A DNA stretch of 64,000 bases from Sinotaia quadrata (taxonomy: Eukaryota > Mollusca > Gastropoda > Architaenioglossa > Viviparidae), in contig CM054177.1 in NCBI GenBank assembly GCA_028829895.1, positions 51,817,664 to 51,881,663 on the forward strand, written 5' to 3'. The first letter of the stretch is position 1. Each line of letters opens with the position of its first letter. A program made the translations under genes and the position numbers. The notes beneath the pieces are model-generated. The model was not told the origin of the DNA, did no database searches, and saw nothing but the letters and a program-made list of their open reading frames with translations. Of this stretch, positions 15,201 through 25,800 are shown in pieces.

Positions 15201-18200
15201 AGATGTTCATGTGTAAATATTGTCTTTCTGAGATGAGATATCCAAAAGAACAAATCAGTGACTTTCATACAATGATTGTTTCGAACCTTTAGTTCTGTTT
15301 GTGATATAGGAATGCAAGGCTACTGCAAAAATTTGGATTTTAAACAGAGAAAGGAAGAGAAAAATATACTAGAGGTAAAGAAAGCATGACACAAACTAAA
15401 CTTTATACACCTGTCTAAAAATAGTAAAGCAAAATTGTAATAAAATAAATTTGTAATATATAGGAAAACAACTGATTATGTTAAGTTTTCCTATAGGCCT
15501 ATATTGCAAATTTATTTTATTACAATTTAGAAAGTACAACCAAAGTGAGCTTCAAAAAAATAAATATTTAACAGAACTATGTATCTATAGCAAGTTTTTG
15601 TATGAGATTTTTTGTTTATTTAGAAATTACTGTCTACTAATTAGTTCTAGGTCTATTTTCACTGTCTGAATAGCAGAGTTAAAGAATAAATAATAGCTGT
15701 AAACTGCTGTTAAGAGATGTTTTAGTTAATACCATGTCACACATGCTGAACTGACCTTGAGGACAAACTGAAATCCTGGTATTGATAACTAGATAGTAAG
15801 TTTCAAATGGATGACTAAGCTGATAGGTTTATATAAGATATTAGTTATTACTGATAAAAACTATAAAATATTTTCTGAAAGTGTGATACAACTGATGCTG
15901 TGCATTTCAGCACTAGACAAGCATCACCACTACTATGTGTGTATATATATATATATATATACTATTGTGCTATTTGCTATATGTAACAGTCTTAATTATT
16001 AATTAATTAGGTAACCTAAAAATACTGACTTTCAACAGAAAGATATATTAAACTATATTGTATTATAAAAAAATAAAACAAACTAATAATTAAAAAAGCA
16101 TTTAAACTTAGCAGGTTTTATGCAAAATACACACCTTATTTCTACAACATTTTCTTGCAATACAGCAACAAACATCCCAGAACTGAAAAGAAACATCAAA
16201 GGTTAAAAAAAATATACAAAATATTATATTTTTTACAGTAGGCTGTGATAATTATAAAACTAGAAGCAACCATAAAAAAATAGAAGCAACGTATGTATGT
16301 ATGAGAATATATAATCCTTTCAAATCAAAATTAATTACAATACACTTCTCTATATAACTTTTAATTAATTTAAGTAAATATGTAAATAATAAATAAATAT
16401 TATACAATCAAATCTACTCACTTAAAGCACAATGCCATCAACATTCCATTAATAAATTATGTCTCTTGTCGTGCTACTTTACAAACGAATGTTGCCTCTT
16501 ATTTATAAAAATTTACACAAATATCATTTCAATATTATAATTACCTACACAATTATTTCTACATCAAAGCCTATCATCTCTACATCATGTCTACCCTTAC
16601 TGTGGGGCATCATTTCTTAATATTTATCTATAAAATTTTATCTCTACATCATATTTACTACTTAAATGGTAAATCTAAACACTGTACATGGGATATTTAA
16701 TTGCACATTTCAATCTACAAGTTATTTCTACAAGGTTAAGTATCACTAATATCCACCAGGCAAAATCTGTTTCATCCTTTATCTAACAAGCAGAATTTAA
16801 ATAGTATAATACTAAGTTTAGAATTTCACTGCAATCCTGGGAGAAATGGAATGCTTACCAGCTCACAGCTAGGTGCCAAGGCAAAGTTGTGTTCATCAGA
16901 AAAACCAATGATTCTGTCAGTAAGCATGGAGTTACCTCCCTGTAAATATAAATAATAAGATTAAATTCTTTTTTAAAAAACTATAGTCATATTAATGCTA
17001 TGAATGATTCTGAATTTTTTAAACTTAATTTAACTTGAAAGTATACAAAAATCTGAATTTAATCACTAGAATGAAAGATTGCTGGGGCTGTCTGAAAGGG
17101 AAATTATACTGTACATAATATGATTCCATTAGTAAATATTAAGTAAATCTGTAAACTAAAACTCATTTCTTATTTTCTTGTTTCTTTTGCTCCTTGTGGT
17201 ATATCATAGCCAACATAAGATAAAAAAATAAAACTAACAAAAATGGTCTACCTGTCCAAATTTGTCCAAAGATGTATTTTAAGTATTACTGAAGATGAAA
17301 ACCCATTTTACAGATAACAGATGCATCAATAAAGATTATGGCATTTATTTGGTTCATACTGAAAATTAATTAATTTTTCTAAAACAATGCAAACATAAAA
17401 TTATGAATACTTACAAAGGCTGCAGGCGAAGTGTTTTCCAAAATGTCCATGCCAGCCCTATTCCAAACACATTATAATTTACACAAAGAATATGGATATA
17501 ACAAAAAGAATATGGACATGTATCTTTATTTTAAAAAATCATGTTTTAGGATTCATTCTCAAAGATAATATTTTTCAAGTGCAACTAGGAAGATTTATAG
17601 CTAGATTTCTTTTGGATATAATACCTGATGTTAAATAAGTATCAAGTAGAAGATATCAATTGACTACATTATTTCATTATATTATTTTGTTACACAATAT
17701 ACAGATGATTAAATAAATTAAACTGGTAAAGTGGTAGCCAATCCTACACCATTAAAATATCCCAGAACAGATCCAACCAATACCAGACTGATAGCCAATC
17801 TATAGTGTTGAAAACCCATAATAGATCTGATTAAATAAATAGAATAATAACCAATCATTTGTAGTTAAAAATCTCTATGCTGTTAAAAAAACTATAACAT
17901 ACTATTTGATAAAATAAACTAGACTGATAACCAATCATATGTTGTTAAAAAAAACTCTATGCTGTTGAAAAACCTACTAACATACTATCTGATGAAATAA
18001 AGTTGACTGATAACCAATGAATTAGTAGACTAGTAAATGACTCTTGCATAGCCAAAATAAAGATTATTATTAAATGAATATACAATTATTAATAGCATCA
18101 CTTATAATACAAGCATGAAGCTTATATTTAAACTGGATTTTAATTAGATAGATAAATAAATAATTAAATTGTTACAAAAGAGATCAATGATCAGAACAAA

Positions 18201-21200
18201 TAATGCCTAAGTAAGTGAATATTAATTTAACAACAAAACTGTGCAGAAGTAAAACGATTTCTTATTTCTTTATTACAAATGGCATTATAATGGCATATAT
18301 ATAAAATTGACAAAAATCAATCAATGCCCGTATGTGGAAAGGAAATACTTAAAAAGAAAGCATTATTCTGATCATCATATTAGAATCATATGGTTCAGCA
18401 TTTTAACAAAATAAGTAATTAGTGGTTAGCTATGACAACATACTAAAGCAAAACAAAAAAGTATCCATTTATTCATTTTTACCCCTGACAACAAAAATCA
18501 TATGTTCCAACATACAATAAAAGAATACAAAACTTCTAAAATAAAATTAAAAATATAAACCAGCTATCTGTATTTTATTAAGTAACCAGATGAAACAAAT
18601 CAAAATATTTACTCTGTACTGAAGAGCCAAGTGGCCCTAACACTGATCCGAATTTTTTGTGCTTTGGACTTCGTGCCTGAAACAAAGTAACAGTTAGTCT
18701 AGCAAAGATATTCAAAGTGAAGAAGTTGTATCATCTAAGACAATCTTAAATTAATGCTTCAAAAGTATTTGGAAACAGTACAGATGTTGAAATGCTTGAC
18801 ATGAAAATGTACACTAAATATGCTACTTTTTGCTAGCTTCATTAATGCCATATATTCATCCCAATTTTAAAAAAATAATTACAATATTTTTTTAATATTT
18901 TTTAGTTTTGGTAATAATTCTCATAGATGAGAAGCAAGTGAAAGAACGCTACGGCATGTGATCTTTATTTATTTTTATAAGTGCTACAATAAAAGAAAAG
19001 AACTATTAACACACTCTTAGATGATGTGGTTGACAAGTAAACATACTGCTGCACTTTTATAGTAAGGAGCAAATGTAAACATCATTCTGCTTGATCACTT
19101 TATAAAGTCATAAAATAAGTGCAAATCATGTGAGATTTGTAAGTATTATTTTTGGAAACAATAATAGACCTAAGTATAAGTGTTGTGTGCTGCAAATCAC
19201 AGTAACAAGGTATTATAATATATACACATTAGCACCTCTAGAGGTCTCTGATTTAAGGTATACCACCTAAAAGAAAACAAACTCCTGATAAGCAAACAGG
19301 TCATAAAACACATCAGGCTTGCGACATCAAATAGCATCAGACAGCGCTTGTTCTATATCTGGAGCTGTCAGCAGGCAGCAGGCCAAAGTCCAGTGTGGGG
19401 ATGGGTGACACGGGGAAAGAAGGTGCAGTCAGTGTGTGTGTGCGGCTGCGGATGTCTGGTTGGAATGTATTGAATGAATCACACAGTTTAGCGTGAAGTG
19501 AAGTTGTTTATAAACTATTGCCTTTTGTAAATATGTCGAAAACTGCATGTAAGAAGCGTACAATTGAAGACGTAAATCGTCAGTTTAAAGAAGAGTGGGT
19601 GGCTAAATACTTTATGTGGCATTTTAATGGAGCAGCCGTTTGCTTAATTTATTGTGAGTCTGTTAGTGTGATGAAGGACTTCAACTGCAAGCAGCATTAC
19701 GAAATTAAGCACGCTGCGACTTTCAATGACTTAAAAGGCGCAGCAAGAAACAACAAAATTGAGCAACTTTTAAAAGTCAGCACAGCAAAATTTCTTCACA
19801 AAAAAGTCTGAAGAAAACAAGTATTTTGCTCATGCAAGTTGCAAAGTAGCACATATTGTTGCCAGATTGTCGCGGCCGTTTACTGACGGTGACTTCGTCA
19901 AAGACTGCATCGAACTTTGTTGAAAATGTCCACCTTTTCAGGACATATTTCTGTATTATTTTTGGAAACAATAACAGACCTAAGTATAAGTGTCGTGTGC
20001 TGCAAATCACAGTAACAAGGTATTATAATATACACACATTAGCACCTCTAGAGGTCTCTGATTTAAGGTATACCACCTAAAAGAAAACAAACTCCTGATA
20101 AGCAAACTCTCAAGGACGACCATTCAACGCAGAGTTGATGACTTAGCAACAGATGTTTGTGAACAGTTGTGAGAAAGACTTGCTAACTGTAAGTACTTTT
20201 CAATTGCTTTGGATGAGAGCATGACGGTGACATAGCACAACTGCTGGATTTTGTGCGTGCAGTGGACAGAACTTTGAAATAACTCAAGAATTAGCCAGTA
20301 TGGCTTCACTACATGGGTGGACAACTGGTGAAGATATATTTGGAGGAGTGACTTCCGTTCTTGGAAACCTTAACATCCAGTGGCCAAAGCTAGCCAGCGT
20401 TACCATGGCTGGTGCACCTGCTCTGACAGGAAGAGCATCAGGATTTGTTGCTCATTTGCGGTCACATTTGCAGGGGCTTGGAATTCCAACAATGTCCACA
20501 TGTACCACTCATAATTCACCAGGAATCTTGAAATTTGACAATGTCCTGAAATTCATTTTTAATTATGTGAACTTCAAACAATCCAGAGGACTTAATCATC
20601 GACAGTTCAGATCATTTCTTGAAGACATCGAGGCAGAATATTGAGACATTCCATATCACACAGATGTCAGGTGGCTGAGTCGAGGAAAGGTATTAAAATA
20701 GTTTGTTGAGTTGTGAACGGAAATTTGTGAATTCCTTACTCAGTTACTGTCAAAGGCAAAGGCAGTGGTTGGCAGACTTGGCATTTCTGACAGACATGAC
20801 AGATCACATGAATAGATTCAATCAGCATCTCCAAGGCAAAGATCACTTCATCTTTGATATGTACCAGGAGCTGCAGTCCTTCACGTTGAAGTTGAGACTC
20901 TTCTGTTCGAATATGCAAGCTGGAAATCTTTGTCATTTTCCAATTTGTTCAGTTTTTCTGAAAGAGTACCAAAGTACTTCAGCAAATGCCATTGCAATTG
21001 TGAAACATTTCTGAAGGAATTTACTGAACGTTTTGATGCCTTCAAGGAGCACAAAGACTTATTCAATTTCATTCGCAATCCTTTCTCATGTAGTGTGGAG
21101 TCAGTGCCTGATCACTGTCAACTGGAGGTCATTGATTTTCAATGAAGTCATCATTTTAACATTTTACGGAAGTCTCAGTTCGAGCACATACAGAAGTGTC

Positions 21201-21821
21201 AAGGACTTGGCTTGCAAGTTGTTGTCAGAATTCGGCAGCACGTACTTGTGTGAACAAACGTTTTCAGTAATGAACACGAACAAGAACAAACTGAGATCGA
21301 ATTTGACCGACAACTATCTCTGTTGGATTTTGAGGCTGGCGACTACAAAACTCGAACCAAATATTAACAAAGTTGTTAACAACATTCAGGATCACCCTTC
21401 TCACTAATAAAAACTAAACCTAGGTTAGTGAGACAAAAACGAATGTAAAGCACATTATTTCATTATTTGTGTGTGGGGGAGTTGTACTGAACCATCCATG
21501 TGCAATCTGACTTGTGCCCCACCCCCCCTGCACTATTAATTGGAAATTTGGCCCTCTGGCCTAAAAAGTGTGTGCACCCCTGGCCTATTGCCTTCATATA
21601 CTTGAATTTCGAGTGATAGAATAGATGCCCTACGGCTGGTGAAATTAAACATCATCTGCATTTTTACATAAGGCCCTTAAAATAAAAAGAAATGCTATAA
21701 CCGTGAAAACTGCTTTTACCAAAATTTCGTTCTCGAACTTCCATTCTGCAAGAACAGAAAGGTCATAAAGTATGTTATCTTCGACTTGTCCATCCACGTC
21801 GTCTACTTCTGCAGCCACCAT
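55..21821 (-). CDS. NBAS: NBAS, N-terminal part of gene (15 coding exons; 3' end outside window)
   Basis: This gene encodes the N-terminal region of NBAS. In known family members NBAS works with ZW10 and RINT1 (NRZ/Dsl1 tether) in Golgi-to-ER retrograde transport at the ER membrane, and is also linked to nonsense-mediated decay. I joined 15 exons by phase: 1526 nt, about 508 residues, without a stop. The product is collinear with the vertebrate protein as I know it: ILYDL near the start, then WHLAVS, PQWRCMAWSPD, GTVDVFDIVGTQLF, WSAELLVV, GLTAWRVLSDVPHYK, LARCSGAVTVSS, EWFEPSP and AHDGGFLGLE. An acidic linker ends at FRPHKKK. These blocks form the NBAS_N WD40-like propeller; the Sec39 domain would lie further left, outside the window. 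Joined order is 21821-21720, 18676-18613, 17457-17415, 16939-16859, 16182-16135, 15113-14936, 12690-12602, 11696-11546, 10357-10214, 9190-9122, 8782-8654, 5806-5743, 3517-3468, 2371-2228, 224-55. Head to head with PMVK. Exon 10 is the least certain. Confidence 0.95.
225..2227. other. NBAS intron 14, ordinary AT-rich sequence
   Basis: I see no gene or sharp repeat. Around 780-950 there is a loose roughly 90-bp duplication sharing GGACCTATC, and near 1040-1105 a short duplicate of CTTGTTTTATCAAAGT. Confidence 0.6.
2228..2371 (-). CDS. NBAS: NBAS exon 14
   Basis: 144 nt, acceptor TTTACCCAG, donor GTAATG. Encodes LARCSGAVTVSSLSTLRNLL, EWFEPSP and AHDGGFLGLE, nearly the vertebrate sequence. Strongest single-exon identification in the gene. 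Confidence 0.97.
3468..3517 (-). CDS. NBAS: NBAS exon 13
   Basis: 50 nt, acceptor GATTTTTCAG, donor GTAATT. Encodes LIPHKNLVDVNFWSDT, matching the vertebrate FYPLIDVNWWADS. A long minisatellite starts about 60 bp upstream of this acceptor. Confidence 0.9.
3590..4740. repeat. Two adjoining related minisatellites in NBAS intron 12
   Basis: From about 3590 to 4090 a 28-bp unit containing CAGTCATAAGAGAAGTATGC repeats about 17 times. From about 4090 to 4740 a 31-bp unit containing CAGCCAAATAAGTAAGAGTA repeats about 20 times. The two units are alignable, so one probably gave rise to the other. Open reading frames across it are repeat artefacts. Confidence 0.95.
5743..5806 (-). CDS. NBAS: NBAS exon 12
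   Basis: 64 nt, acceptor TTATACAG, donor GTGTGT. Encodes PDFDEINATFAENPAKRKKM, aligned to PGYDDLNPDWRLSTEKRKKI. Confidence 0.92.
6340..6610. repeat. Degenerate tandem repeat in NBAS intron 11
   Basis: Loosely repeated 60-90 bp units share GGCAACAAGAGG, CACATATAT and GTGGAATGAG, with a short TA run. The remainder of 5807-8653 shows nothing I can name. Confidence 0.6.
8654..8782 (-). CDS. NBAS: NBAS exon 11
   Basis: 129 nt, acceptor TACTCTTCAG, donor GTTAGT. Encodes RLCLSPSCTVLVGLHHSG and QLTVWDVPSLRL, matching KMSLSPDGMLLAAIHFSG and KLSIWAIPSLKQ. Classic WD-blade pattern. Confidence 0.95.
9047..9190. repeat. Two-copy duplication of NBAS exon 10 3' edge and donor
   Basis: The block AAAGAACACAAACTATTTC (about 9047) followed by TGATGTCCAAGAAAACGG recurs at about 9108 as AAAGAACACAAACCATATTT and TGATGTCCAGGTAAACAGG. 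The second block is the end of exon 10 plus its donor, so the first is a diverged copy lying in the intron. Confidence 0.65.
9122..9190 (-). CDS. NBAS: NBAS exon 10 (probable)
   Basis: 69 nt, 23 codons, acceptor TTTTGCAG, donor GTTTGT. Its length and phase exactly fill the gap between exons 9 and 11 relative to the vertebrate protein. The peptide (KPWFYRLKSSLF) is only weakly similar and the donor is poor. The 3' part of the exon and its donor are duplicated at about 9047-9110. Confidence 0.6.
9960..10140. repeat. 38-bp tandem repeat in NBAS intron 9
   Basis: A unit containing TACTTTGATAAAGAGCAAAT and TTAAAGTCAC repeats four to five times, decaying toward 10140. It lies about 75 bp past the exon 9 donor and does not include it. 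Confidence 0.85.
10214..10357 (-). CDS. NBAS: NBAS exon 9
   Basis: 144 nt, 48 codons, acceptor TTATGCAG, donor GTATGT. Encodes VLFVGGAS, then GLTAWRVLSDVPHYKLLTE, matching LLLVGG and GLSAWRVLSGSPYYKQVT. Confidence 0.95.
11546..11696 (-). CDS. NBAS: NBAS exon 8
   Basis: 151 nt, acceptor TTTTCACAG, donor GTGCGT. Encodes SAELLVVHRSGILNSYFV and NEYPLGISSAVYDARHK, matching SAELLVINYRGELRSYLV and HYPHGINTAIYHPGHR. The minus strand is the coding strand; an open frame on the plus strand here is a shadow. Confidence 0.95.
12602..12690 (-). CDS. NBAS: NBAS exon 7
   Basis: 89 nt, acceptor ATAACAG, donor GTAAGC. Encodes SNSVAALIFTDMKPLDNKW, aligned to the SYAIAGLIFLEYKASAQW block. The Trp codon is split across the donor. 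Confidence 0.92.
12691..14935. other. NBAS intron 6, no gene seen
   Basis: AT-rich, with no recognisable coding segment. It has a run of about 17 G on the plus strand at about 14672 (poly-C on the transcribed sense). Open frames around 14543-15112 on both strands are shadows of exon 6 and its flank. Confidence 0.6.
14936..15113 (-). CDS. NBAS: NBAS exon 6
   Basis: 178 nt. The acceptor is the TTAG at 15114; a second AG seven nt further in would break the phase. It encodes PYPQWRCMAWSPDESM and GTVDVFDIVGTQLF, the best conserved WD-like blade in the window. Donor GTACCT is weak. Confidence 0.95.
16135..16182 (-). CDS. NBAS: NBAS exon 5
   Basis: 48 nt, acceptor TTTTCAG, donor GTGTGT. Encodes SGMFVAVLQENVVEIR, aligned to NGKLLAAVQDQCVEIR. 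This is a first-blade beta-propeller strand. Confidence 0.93.
16859..16939 (-). CDS. NBAS: NBAS exon 4
   Basis: 81 nt, acceptor TTTACAG, donor GTAAGC. Encodes PCLLTESLVFL and LPWHLAVS, matching PFLLPDGLVRL and INWHLVLAS of vertebrate NBAS. Frame 0 is also open but lacks this similarity. Confidence 0.9.
17415..17457 (-). CDS. NBAS: NBAS exon 3
   Basis: 43 nt between an ATAG acceptor and the donor GTAAGT. In the frame fixed by exons 2 and 4 it encodes LAWTFWKTLRLQP, aligning to the vertebrate LLFLRQYIWYSPAP stretch. One other frame is also open but breaks the phase. Confidence 0.8.
17740..18015. repeat. About 75-bp tandem repeat in NBAS intron 2
   Basis: Four diverged units share ACTGATAACCAATCA and TCTATGCTGTTGAAAAAC. 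Not next to a splice site. Confidence 0.75.
18613..18676 (-). CDS. NBAS: NBAS exon 2
   Basis: 64 nt. Acceptor TTTGTTTCAG, donor GTAAAT. Encodes ARSPKHKKFG and onward, a poorly conserved stretch. The call rests on splice sites and on phase matching to exons 1 and 3. Confidence 0.8.
19143..19297. repeat. 155-bp repeat, copy 1
   Basis: This copy begins GTATTATTTTTGGAAACAAT and ends CTCCTGATAAGCAAAC. It matches 19953-20107 at all but three of 155 positions by eye. It lies just outside the 5' side of the hAT relic. No terminal inverted repeat or target duplication is visible around it. Confidence 0.9.
19533..21405 (+). pseudogene. hAT transposase relic (GTF2IRD2/ZBED-like)
   Basis: An ATG at 19533 opens MSKTACKKRTIEDVNRQF, followed by a BED-like finger with CLIYC and HYEIKH spacing. 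Further pieces in shifting frames read FTDGDFVKDCIELC, SRTTIQRRVDDLATDVCEQL, MASLHG, GRASGFVAHLRSHLQGLGIP and, at about 21210-21400, the hAT dimerisation region EFGSTYLCEQTFSVMNTNK. Several in-frame stops (for example near 20170 and 20643), frame changes and the inserted 155-bp repeat make it non-functional. Known relatives are domesticated or selfish hAT transposases; this copy shows no sign of domestication. Confidence 0.88.
19953..20107. repeat. 155-bp repeat, copy 2, inside the transposase
   Basis: Same segment as 19143-19297 (three differences seen). Removing it together with one copy of the flanking TCT restores a continuous frame across the break (LFRTYFSRTTIQRRVDD), so it is a clean late insertion with an apparent 3-bp duplication. 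Confidence 0.9.
21720..21821 (-). CDS. NBAS: NBAS exon 1 (start codon)
   Basis: Residues 1-34, phase 0. The ATG at 21821-21819 opens MVAAEVDDVDG; the block NILYDLSVLAEW matches the TILYDLLVNTEW block near the vertebrate N-terminus. The frame stays open a few codons upstream but with no earlier ATG, so this start is preferred. The donor GTAAAA follows at 21719. Confidence 0.9.
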
Positions 21822-22764
21822 ATTTCTTGCTGTTGTTATTCTCAATATTAAATTAAAAGGAAAAAGTTATATTATTAAGCCTTTTTATCTGTAACATTTA
21901 AAAGTAATGGATTTTATTATTTGTGTATTTCAGCTGATACGATTAGCATTTGTGCCTTTATAAATACTGAAACTACACAGTTGCTAGTTCTTGGTTTTGA
22001 GAGTAAAGAGGTCGTTGAGCATGGTTCATCTAATGTGCGAATAAGTGCAAGCAGATGCAGACAAGAGCAAACTATATCCGCGCAAGTGCAATCAGTTACA
22101 TGTATATTACTAATGCGATTCATTATTAATTATAGATGTATTTTTTGCGCACTGTGCATCACGCATATCACAAGAAACAAATATTAATTTGAATTCGGTA
22201 TCTGTACAATTAATTGTATTAAAATACCTTGTCCTTTTTGCATTGAAAAGCTATACGTTTTTCTCTCTGCCTGTCTATATGACTATGTTTATCTAAACAT
22301 CTATCAAATTATGCATCTGCCTTCTGTCTGTTTTACAAATTATGTAAGCTTTTTCAAGTAAAAGCAAACAAACATACAAAAAAGGGCGATTTAAAAAAAA
22401 CTGAAAGAAATCGCAGCAACCTGCACTTACGTACATGTGATCGCTCCTGCATGCACTTGTTTGTACTTTGTCGCACATGTAATCGTACAACATTACGGTT
22501 CACTTCCGGTAAGACTTGTTTCGTTTTCTGAAAGTACGGTGTATTGTGTTCAAGAACTCAAATTATATAAATAGAGACATTTTATCTTTTTTTAAAAAGC
22601 AGTTGTGAAGTATTAGCAGGTGTAGATATTTAAACAAAAAGATTTGCTTGGTCTCGCATTTAAACTGTCGTATAATATTTTTTTGAAAATATAATTTTAA
22701 TATTAATTATTAGTTTCCTGTCGAACAATCAGGTGAACAGAAAGCATCTTGAACGTAGATAAAT
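21822..22764. promoter_or_regulatory. Shared upstream region of NBAS and PMVK (bidirectional promoter candidate)
   Basis: Only 943 bp separate the two start codons. CACTTCCGG at 22501-22509 is an ETS-like core-promoter motif. It is followed by GGTAAGAC, a donor-like sequence that could pair with CAATCAG at about 22731 as a 5'-UTR intron of PMVK. No TATA box is obvious near either gene. Open frames here (21921-22187 plus, 22293-22493 minus) have no recognisable product. Confidence 0.6.
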
Positions 22765-22847
22765 ATGGCACTTCCCGCAGTTGTGATCCTGTTGAGCGGG
22801 AAAAGAAAATCCGGGAAAGACTATGTGGCAGCAATTCTTGAAAAAAG
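22765..22847 (+). CDS. PMVK: PMVK exon 1
   Basis: ATG at 22765; encodes MALPAVVILLSGKRKSGKDY with the ATP-binding P-loop. Donor AG|GTATGT at 22848; the Arg codon is split. Confidence 0.96.
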
Positions 22848-25800
22848 GTATGTAATATTAAAGTAAAACCATTCTTCCATGGAAGTAGTTGATTGTTATA
22901 GAGGATGACAATAGGCCTAATAATGGTTCATATACACGCGTTATCTAGTTATTTTCCTATTTATTCAGTGTGGTAAGCACTTAACATATGCTATAGATAT
23001 ATACTGTCATAAATATAGAGGAAGGGGGAGTCCTGCAACGAGGAGAGTAAATGACATTTAAAGATAAATAAACTGATCGAAAACAAATTAACAAAAATTA
23101 TTACACTCAAATACAACAAAACATAAAACAAACTAAAAATAAATAGCACTATCAGTATCAAAAACAAATAAAAGAAGATACAAACAGATGAAAAATATGA
23201 TCTGAAAAATAAAAAATAGACTAAAGAACCAAAACACAAAAAATGTCATTTGTTTAAGGTTATTGATATAAAAAATTTAGATTATAGATATGCTGTGCAA
23301 ACAAAAATTAAAATATTTCATAATAATGAGCAATATTTGTAATAATATAGCCAGAAGATAATGAGAGAAGTGTTAAGTTCTACATTAGCACTGTCTGTCA
23401 GTAGACTGTTTTAAGGATCCTATAGAATAATCTCCTAGATATAGGTCATATTTCAGACACCTACATTGATGTAAGGTCAACATTGCTATGTCTTACCCTG
23501 CTGAAACCTGTGGAATTCTAATTTAACTACTGAATGTAAAACTAAATAGATTACAACTGGAACTTGACATCAGAATAGATGCAGTTACTGTAATCTATAG
23601 CTACATAATTCAGCCAGACATTAATTTCTGAATCACTGTACTCTGATAAAGTGATATATAAAAAAATGAAGGAGTGCACATATAATGTATGTGAAATCTA
23701 AGTTTGAATTAAGAAGTGCTCAATAATGTAACACTATATGGTGGATTGTAAATTTAATTTAGATTGAATTAAACTCCGGGAAAAAGTACCATTTATAAGA
23801 ATTTATTTCTAAAATTGCACCCACTAGAATATATTTTGTTTGGGATAGACATTGCCTTATACCTCATTTGAACATAAGGAATTCTACAAATATATTCCAT
23901 AATTAATGTCACTAACAAGGCTGATCACCTTTGGCCTTAGATCAATAATTTACCTGGAGACTTGGGATTGTATTTTTTAGTTGTCTATAAGATAATGATC
24001 ACTTCTTACTCATAGACTTATTATCTGTAAATACTTAACAAATTAGGTTGGACAGTCTAACTTAGGACCCTTTCAACAACACCGTTTTCCTGCTTTTTTA
24101 AGTTTATAAGTTTTTAAGCTATAAAAAAGCACAATGTTTGTGTGCACACATATACCTTGAATGTATGTTTTAATTTTTATTCTGTAAATGTGTAATTTAT
24201 ATTAATTTTACTTTCTTATATTTTAAAATCAGATTATCATCAGAAGTCTGCTGCATAATGAGACTTTCTGAACCTTTGAAGAGTCAGTATGCTAAGGTAG
24301 GATCTGCTGGAAAGACATATGTTGATTCTGTTCATTTTGTTTTAAAATGTAAATAATTTTTAAAAAGGCATATCATTTTAATGGACAAATTTTGAATGTA
24401 GTGATGAAGTTTTAGAAGTTTTAATTACTGTTGAAATTAATTTAATACACAAGCACAAAGATGAGGTGGCATGGAAAAGTTTGCTTACATCTTTGTAACC
24501 AATGGAGATCAAGTAACATGTAATTGTAATGCCCCTTGTTTCCTCACCTTCCAAAAAAACTTGTCACATTACTAAAATCTTCTATTTAAATTTAATGTGA
24601 AAAGGAAGTGGGCATTATTTAATTTTAAATGATCCAGCATTAAGATTTTTTTACTACACTAATTAGTTTGGAGTTTGATTAATTTCCTCTAGAAATCTCT
24701 TTGAACAGACAACCCCCATTTCTAATATTGCAATCAAGTTTTCACAACAATGTCCACAAAGAGTTAAACAAAGACTAATATTATTTATTAAATCTTTGCT
24801 TATATTTAGGCAGAATCAAACTCAAAGGAAGTATAGTTGTGTTTCAAACAGCAACTTTTTCTTGCTCTCTGCCATTGGTGGTAATCCATCATGGTTTATT
24901 AGCATGGTTTGTTCTGAACATTTAGATGAAGTACATTATGAGATTAAAAGAGTGAAGCTCTTTGTAAAATTGTGCAACTCTTCAAAATATAATCTTTTCA
25001 CTGATTGCAACAGGAACTATCAAATGTTAATACAAACTCATGCTCTCTCAAAGCATTACAGTAATCATTAAAATGTTTTTACATCATTAACAACTGTTAA
25101 CTTAATTTGGAATCCTGTTTCAATAATACAAAAAAAATCTTACTTATTAATATTATTATTAAATAATAATTGAAATGAACAGTGAATAGATGCTGCATTA
25201 CTGCACTAAATACTCATAAATACTGTAATAATGTTGATATGATTTTACTCTGTAATGAAAATGTTTGTAAATCTACTAAATGATAGATCAATACAACTTT
25301 GTTCTGTAATAATATAAATAATAATCATTTTTATATTTTAATTTTAAAAAATGAACTTTTGCAGTGGTTTTTATGTAATTTATCAAAGTATGAAATTGGA
25401 GTAGGGTAAGCTTATATACATAACACTGAGAGGGGTGGGTAGAAGAAAGTCAATTTTGCAGTAAGAAAAAGGAGTAGGGAAATTCTGATATATAAAATAA
25501 TAAATAAATATATGTGTGTATCTTTCTGCATATTGAATGAATAAATGATTTCTTTATGATAATAATTTGCTCTAACATCTCTTGATAGTGTCATTTTAAT
25601 AATTTTTTATAATATGTAGCTTTATGTGCCAAATCTGTTATAAATATTTTTTCTTTATTCCAGGAGCATGGTCTTGATTTCGATCGGCTTCTAGATGCTT
25701 CCAGTTATAAAGAACTATACCGTTCTGATATGATTAAATGGGGTGAAGAAAGACGTATTCAGGATCCAGGCTTCTTCTGTCGCCTAGCAACACAAAGGGG

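Larger units (their letters stand above)
19298..21582 (+). mobile_element. Decayed hAT-type DNA transposon in NBAS intron 1
   Basis: The right end is clear: CACCCCTG at 21575-21582, preceded by AAAAAGTGTGTG, is the usual end of Charlie-like hAT elements. No matching left CAGGGGTG is present, so the left end is lost or replaced and the left boundary is nominal. The element is antisense to NBAS. It encodes the remains of one transposase, interrupted by a 155-bp insertion at 19953-20107. Confidence 0.85.

Noticed and set aside
19298..19530. Intact left end of the hAT element
   Set aside because: Searched for CAGGGGTGCA and a GCCTATTG target duplication; neither is present near 19140-19530.
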